Below are positions 59,961 to 64,000 of a stretch of 64,000 bases of DNA, in pieces. This DNA comes from Rhodophyticola sp017644125. Lineage in GTDB: Bacteria > Pseudomonadota > Alphaproteobacteria > Rhodobacterales > Rhodobacteraceae. The stretch is from NCBI RefSeq assembly GCF_042140125.1, contig NZ_CP159473.1, one strand, 5' to 3'. Numbering within the stretch: the first letter of the stretch is position 1; each line of letters begins with the position of its first letter. The notes beneath the pieces were generated by a model, which was given only the letters and a program-made list of their open reading frames with translations, made no database searches and was not told the DNA's origin. The translations under genes were made by a program, and so were the position numbers.

Positions 59961-61439
59961 ATGGCGCCAGGAGTGAAGACACTATCTGCGCTTGGCTTGA
60001 CGCCCACCCGGGGCGGCGACGTGTCGGTCAGCGGGCTCAGCCTTGACAGCCGTGCGGTCAAGCCGGGGCATCTGTTCGCGGCCTTGCCCGGCACGCGGGT
60101 CCATGGCGCCGAGTTCATCCAGTATGCGGTGCGCATGCAGGCGGGTGTCATCCTGACCGACCGGGAGGGGGCGGAGATCGCCGCCGAACATCTGCGCGAC
60201 GTCGGTGTGGTTCTGGCCGAGGATCCGCGCGCGGTCTTTGCCCATGCCTGCGCCCTGTGGTTCGGGGCGCAGCCCGAAACGATGGTTGCCGTCACCGGCA
60301 CCAACGGCAAGACGAGCGTGGCCAGTTTCACCCGCCAGATCTGGGCCGCCCTGGGCATCGAGACGGCAAGCATCGGGACCACCGGAGTGGAAGGCGCGTT
60401 CACCGCGCCGGGCATCCACACCACGCCCGACGCGCTGACGCTGCATCAGTTGCTGGCCGATATGGCCGCCGCCGACGTGCAGCACGTGGCGATGGAGGCG
60501 TCGTCCCACGGGCTGGACCAGCGCCGGATGGAGGCGGTGCATCTGGCCGCCGCCGCCTTCACCAACCTGACCCAGGACCATCTGGATTATCACGGCACGA
60601 TGGAGGCGTATTTTCACGCCAAGCTTCGCCTGTTCACCGAGCTTCTGCCCGAAGAGGGCACGGCGGTCGTCAATCTCGACGATCCGCGCGGCGCCGATGT
60701 GGTCGCCGCCTGTGCGGCGCGCGATATCGAGGCGATCACCATCGGCCAATATGCCGAAGACGCCCGGATGAAGATCACCGGGCGCCGCCTGGACGAAGCC
60801 GGGCAGGATGTCCTGTTTCGCTGGCAGGGGCAGCAATATCAGACCCGGCTGGAGCTGATCGGCGGATTTCAGGCGATGAATGTGCTGACGGCCGCGGGGC
60901 TTGTCATCGCGGGTGGCGCCGATGCGGAGATGGTGTTCGGCGTGCTCTCCAGGCTTCAGGGCGTGCGCGGCCGGATGCAACTGGCGGCCCGGCGCAGTTT
61001 CGGCGCACCGGTCTACGTGGACTACTCCCATACGCCCGACTCGCTGGAAACGGCGCTGAAAGCGCTTCGCCCGCATGTGCTCGGTCGCCTGATCGTGGTC
61101 TTCGGCGCGGGCGGCGACCGGGATCGCGGCAAGCGCCCGCTGATGGGGCAGGCGGCGGCGGAAAACGCCGATGTTCTGATCGTGACGGATGACAACCCCA
61201 GATCCGAGGATCCCGCCGCGATCCGTGCCGCAATCCTGCAGGCCTGCCCGGAGGCGTCGGAGGTCGGCGACCGGGCGGAGGCGATCCTGCGCGGCGTCGA
61301 CGCGCTGCAGCCCGGAGATGCGCTTCTGATTGCGGGCAAGGGCCATGAAACCGGCCAGATCGTGGGCGATGTGGTCTATCCCTTTGACGATGTGGAGCAG
61401 GCGAGTGTCGCCGTTGCGGCGCTGGAGGGGCGGGTATGA
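59961..61439 (+). CDS. murE: UDP-N-acetylmuramoyl-L-alanyl-D-glutamate--meso-diaminopimelate ligase
   Basis: 492 residues with Mur ligase motifs: VAVTGTNGKTSVASF (P-loop), TTPDALTLHQLL, MEASSHGLDQ, NLTQDHLDYHGTM, VDYSHTPDSLETAL and the late DNPRSEDP that marks diaminopimelate specificity. The ATG at 59961 follows GGGGGAA; a Met six codons upstream is possible. Confidence 0.97.
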   Translation: MAPGVKTLSALGLTPTRGGDVSVSGLSLDSRAVKPGHLFAALPGTRVHGAEFIQYAVRMQAGVILTDREGAEIAAEHLRDVGVVLAEDPRAVFAHACALWFGAQPETMVAVTGTNGKTSVASFTRQIWAALGIETASIGTTGVEGAFTAPGIHTTPDALTLHQLLADMAAADVQHVAMEASSHGLDQRRMEAVHLAAAAFTNLTQDHLDYHGTMEAYFHAKLRLFTELLPEEGTAVVNLDDPRGADVVAACAARDIEAITIGQYAEDARMKITGRRLDEAGQDVLFRWQGQQYQTRLELIGGFQAMNVLTAAGLVIAGGADAEMVFGVLSRLQGVRGRMQLAARRSFGAPVYVDYSHTPDSLETALKALRPHVLGRLIVVFGAGGDRDRGKRPLMGQAAAENADVLIVTDDNPRSEDPAAIRAAILQACPEASEVGDRAEAILRGVDALQPGDALLIAGKGHETGQIVGDVVYPFDDVEQASVAVAALEGRV

Positions 61440-62851
61440 CCGCGCTCTGGACCGCCGCGGAGGCTGCCGCCGCCACCGGTGGCCGGACCGATGGCGACTG
61501 GACCGCAACCGGTGTGTCCATCGATACCCGTACCCTGTTGCCGGGAGACCTGTTCGTTGCGCTGAAGGATGTGCGCGATGGCCATGAGTTTGTTGCGCAG
61601 GCCCTTGAAAAGGGGGCAGCCGCGGCACTGGTCAGCCGCAGGCCCGATGATGTGGCCGCGGAGGCGCCGCTTCTGATCGTGCCGGACGTTCTGGCCGCGC
61701 TGGCCGATCTGGGACGCGCCGGGCGGGAGCGGATGGCGGGCCGGGTGATCGCGATCACCGGATCGGTGGGCAAGACCACTACCAAGGACATGCTGCGCGT
61801 GGCGCTCCGGGCGCAGGCCCGCACCCATGTGGCGGAGGCCAGCTACAACAATCAGTGGGGCGTCCCGCTGACGCTGGCGCGGATGCCGGCGGATGCGGAA
61901 TTCGCGGTGATCGAGATCGGAATGAACGCCCCCGGGGAGATCGCGCCGCTCAGCCGGATGGCCCGGCCCCATGTGGCGATGGTGACCACCGTGGCGGCCG
62001 TGCATCTGGAGGCCTTCGGCGTGATCGAGGGGATCGCGCGCGAGAAGGCCAGTATCTTCGAGGGGCTGGAGCCCGGCGGCGTGGCCCTCATCAATGCCGA
62101 TCTGGAGACGACCCCGATCCTGCGGCAGGCCGCCGAGGCGCATGCCGCAAAGGTGGTCGAGTTCGGCCAGACGCCCGGATTGCCCGCGACGCTTGGCGAG
62201 GTGACGCTGGTCGACGAGACAACCGTTATCCAGGCCTCGCTCCATGACATGCCGCTTCTGTTCAAGCTGGCGGCACCCGGGCGGCATCTGGCGCTGAATG
62301 CGCTGGCCGCGCTGGCCGCGGTGGCGGCCGTGGGGGCGGATATTCCGCGCGCGGCCTTGTCGCTTGGCGCGTGGGAGGCGGTGACCGGTCGCGGCAAGCG
62401 GGAACGGATCGTTCTGGACCCGGCCCGGGACGGTGCGATCGAGATGATCGACGATGCCTTCAATGCCGGGCCCGCGTCGATGGCCGCAAGCCTGGAGGTT
62501 CTGGCCGCCGCGACGCCCGAGGGGCGCGGACGGCGGATCGCGGTTCTGGGCGACATGCTTGAACTGGGCCCCGACGGGCCTGCGATGCATGCGGATCTGG
62601 CTGATCTTCCGGCGCTGTCGGAGCTGGATCTGATCTGCACATCGGGCCCGTTGATGGCGCATCTGGATGCCATCCTGCCGGTCGACAAGCGCGGCCCCCA
62701 TACGGAGACCGCCGCCGAGATGGCCCGCATTCTTCCCGGGCTGCTGCGACCGGGCGATATCGTGCTGATCAAAAGCTCCAAGGGGTCACGGCTGTCCCTC
62801 GCTGTTGACGCGCTCAGGAAACTGGGGCAAGCGATTGCGGATAGAACATAA
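61436..62851 (+). CDS. murF: UDP-N-acetylmuramoyl-tripeptide--D-alanyl-D-alanine ligase
   Basis: 471 residues: SIDTRTLLPGDLFVAL, P-loop ITGSVGKTTTKDMLR, EIGMNAPGEI, IDDAFNAGPASM and LGDMLELG. It adds D-Ala-D-Ala to the UDP-muramoyl tripeptide. Four-base overlap with murE. Confidence 0.97.
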   Translation: MTALWTAAEAAAATGGRTDGDWTATGVSIDTRTLLPGDLFVALKDVRDGHEFVAQALEKGAAAALVSRRPDDVAAEAPLLIVPDVLAALADLGRAGRERMAGRVIAITGSVGKTTTKDMLRVALRAQARTHVAEASYNNQWGVPLTLARMPADAEFAVIEIGMNAPGEIAPLSRMARPHVAMVTTVAAVHLEAFGVIEGIAREKASIFEGLEPGGVALINADLETTPILRQAAEAHAAKVVEFGQTPGLPATLGEVTLVDETTVIQASLHDMPLLFKLAAPGRHLALNALAALAAVAAVGADIPRAALSLGAWEAVTGRGKRERIVLDPARDGAIEMIDDAFNAGPASMAASLEVLAAATPEGRGRRIAVLGDMLELGPDGPAMHADLADLPALSELDLICTSGPLMAHLDAILPVDKRGPHTETAAEMARILPGLLRPGDIVLIKSSKGSRLSLAVDALRKLGQAIADRT

Positions 62852-62863
62852 GGAAACCGCTAT

Positions 62864-63949
62864 ATGTTGTTTTGGCTGAGTGAACTGTCCGACGGCGGCG
62901 ATTTTTTCAACCTGTTTCGCTACATCACCTTTCGCGCCGGTGCCGCGTTTTTTACGGCACTGATTTTCGGGTTCATTTTCGGCCAACCGCTGATCAATGC
63001 GCTGCGGCGGAAGTACGCAAACGGCCAGCCTATCCGCGAGGACGGCCCGGCCCATCACATCACCGCCAAGGCCGGTACACCGACCATGGGCGGGCTGCTG
63101 ATCCTGGCGGCGCTCACGCTGTCGACGCTGCTATGGGCCCGGCTCGACAACCCCTATGTCTGGGTCGTGCTGGGTGTGACCGTGGGGTTCGGGCTGATCG
63201 GCTTTGCCGATGACTGGGCCAAGGTCAGCCGCAACAACACCAAGGGCGTATCGGGGCGGATCCGGTTGTCGCTCGGTTTTCTGATCGCGGCGGTGGCGGC
63301 CATCGTGGTGATGTACATGCACCCCGACGAGCTGTCGCAGCGGCTGGCGGTGCCGGTCTTCAAGGATTTCCTGCCCAATCTGGGCTGGATGTTCCTGCCT
63401 TTTGCCATGGTCGTGATCGTGGGCAGCGCCAATTCGGTCAACCTGACCGACGGTCTGGACGGTCTGGCGATCATGCCGGTCATGATCGCTGCGGGCACTC
63501 TGGGTGTGATCGCCTATGCGGTGGGGCGCGTCGACTTCACCACCTATCTCGACGTGCATTATGTGCCGGGAACCGGCGAGTTGCTGGTTTTCACGGCGGG
63601 TCTGATCGGCGGGGGGCTTGGGTTTCTGTGGTATAATGCGCCCCCGGCGGCGGTGATCATGGGCGATACCGGATCGCTGGCTCTTGGGGGGGCCCTCGGC
63701 GCGATTGCGGTATGCACCAAGCACGAGATCGTTCTGGCCATCGTCGGCGGGCTTTTCGTTGCCGAAACGCTGAGCGTCATCATTCAGGTGCTCTATTTCA
63801 AGCGCACCGGCAAACGGGTTTTCCTGATGGCGCCCATCCATCATCATTTCGAGAAGAAGGGCTGGACGGAACCGCAGGTCGTGATCCGGTTCTGGATCAT
63901 CTCGCTGATCCTTGCGCTGATCGGTCTGGCCACGCTGAAGCTGCGCTGA
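62864..63949 (+). CDS. mraY: phospho-N-acetylmuramoyl-pentapeptide-transferase
   Basis: 361 residues with about ten helices and the MraY signatures: AGTPTMGGLLIL, FADDWAKVSRNNTKGVSGR, NSVNLTDGLDGLAI, MGDTGSLALGG and APIHHHFEKKGW. It makes lipid I at the inner membrane. Confidence 0.97.
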   Translation: MLFWLSELSDGGDFFNLFRYITFRAGAAFFTALIFGFIFGQPLINALRRKYANGQPIREDGPAHHITAKAGTPTMGGLLILAALTLSTLLWARLDNPYVWVVLGVTVGFGLIGFADDWAKVSRNNTKGVSGRIRLSLGFLIAAVAAIVVMYMHPDELSQRLAVPVFKDFLPNLGWMFLPFAMVVIVGSANSVNLTDGLDGLAIMPVMIAAGTLGVIAYAVGRVDFTTYLDVHYVPGTGELLVFTAGLIGGGLGFLWYNAPPAAVIMGDTGSLALGGALGAIAVCTKHEIVLAIVGGLFVAETLSVIIQVLYFKRTGKRVFLMAPIHHHFEKKGWTEPQVVIRFWIISLILALIGLATLKLR

Positions 63950-64000
63950 TGGCCGCGCCCGTCCCTCTCAGTGTATCGGTGGCGGGCGGGCACGGGGAGG
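63949..64000 (+). CDS. start of an unidentified gene after mraY (cut by window edge)
   Basis: The mraY stop and this ATG share bases as TGATG. Only 17 residues are visible, beginning MAAPVPLSVSVAGGHG. In this cluster murD is expected next, but the visible stretch does not show the usual murD N-terminus, so it could be murD with a divergent start or an extra gene. Confidence 0.45.
   Translation, partial: MAAPVPLSVSVAGGHGE

Overview
The window is high-GC DNA with very tight gene packing: many start codons overlap the previous stop as ATGA, GTGA or TGATG. Gene content points to an alphaproteobacterium of the Rhodobacteraceae (Paracoccaceae/Roseobacter) type. The evidence is a PhyR-NepR-EcfG general stress response, a DUF1127 gene followed by a CcsR-like anti-Shine-Dalgarno hairpin RNA, and a dcw cluster starting with mraZ. 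I see no insertion sequence, prophage or CRISPR array.

Region by region. (1) 1-7.1 kb is tryptophan catabolism. A divergent pair of operons carries arylformamidase, kynA and kynU (tryptophan to anthranilate) on one side. On the other side are a fused anthraniloyl-CoA monooxygenase/reductase, an SDR, a MarR regulator and an enoyl-CoA hydratase. A 26-bp palindrome lies between them. (2) 7.3-15.2 kb is a CUT1-type ABC importer operon with a tandem GDPD-domain protein, a LacI regulator and an inositol-monophosphatase-family enzyme. Its binding-protein gene is frameshifted. (3) 15.2-29.7 kb is a general-stress-response island. nepR-ecfG-histidine kinase-phospholipase D lies divergent from phyR, surrounded by stress genes: DUF3618 and holin-like membrane proteins, CsbD, an AI-2E family permease, DUF1328, FNT, YihY/BrkB and an amidoligase/glutamine-amidotransferase pair. 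By eye I find ten sites matching GGAAC-N16/17-CGTT, the EcfG promoter consensus.

(4) 29.8-41.4 kb is a ten-gene operon read leftwards: a GntR/FCD regulator, a peptide-type ABC importer, two predicted Ntn-fold hydrolases (gamma-glutamyltransferase-like and DUF1028), an acyl-CoA ligase and a ketopantoate-reductase-like enzyme. A GAACCA/TGGTTC operator-like site lies upstream. (5) 41.6-52.5 kb holds tRNA-Gly(GCC), an EF-hand protein, pyruvate carboxylase, an alpha-hydroxy-acid oxidase, a UvrD/PcrA helicase with two compositionally odd in-frame segments, a receiver-like small protein, a LysE/AsnC pair, a TetR-like remnant and a RibD/DHFR-like protein. (6) 52.5-55.6 kb holds the DUF1127 gene with six CCUCCUCCC-type loops downstream, an MFS transporter and an Mrp/ApbC ATPase. 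(7) 55.6-64 kb is the start of the division and cell-wall cluster: mraZ, rsmH, ftsL, ftsI, murE, murF, mraY, then a gene cut by the window edge.

The most interesting parts are the dense EcfG promoter island, including interleaved divergent promoters at nepR/phyR and one in front of the amidoligase pair, and the six-hairpin CcsR-like RNA.
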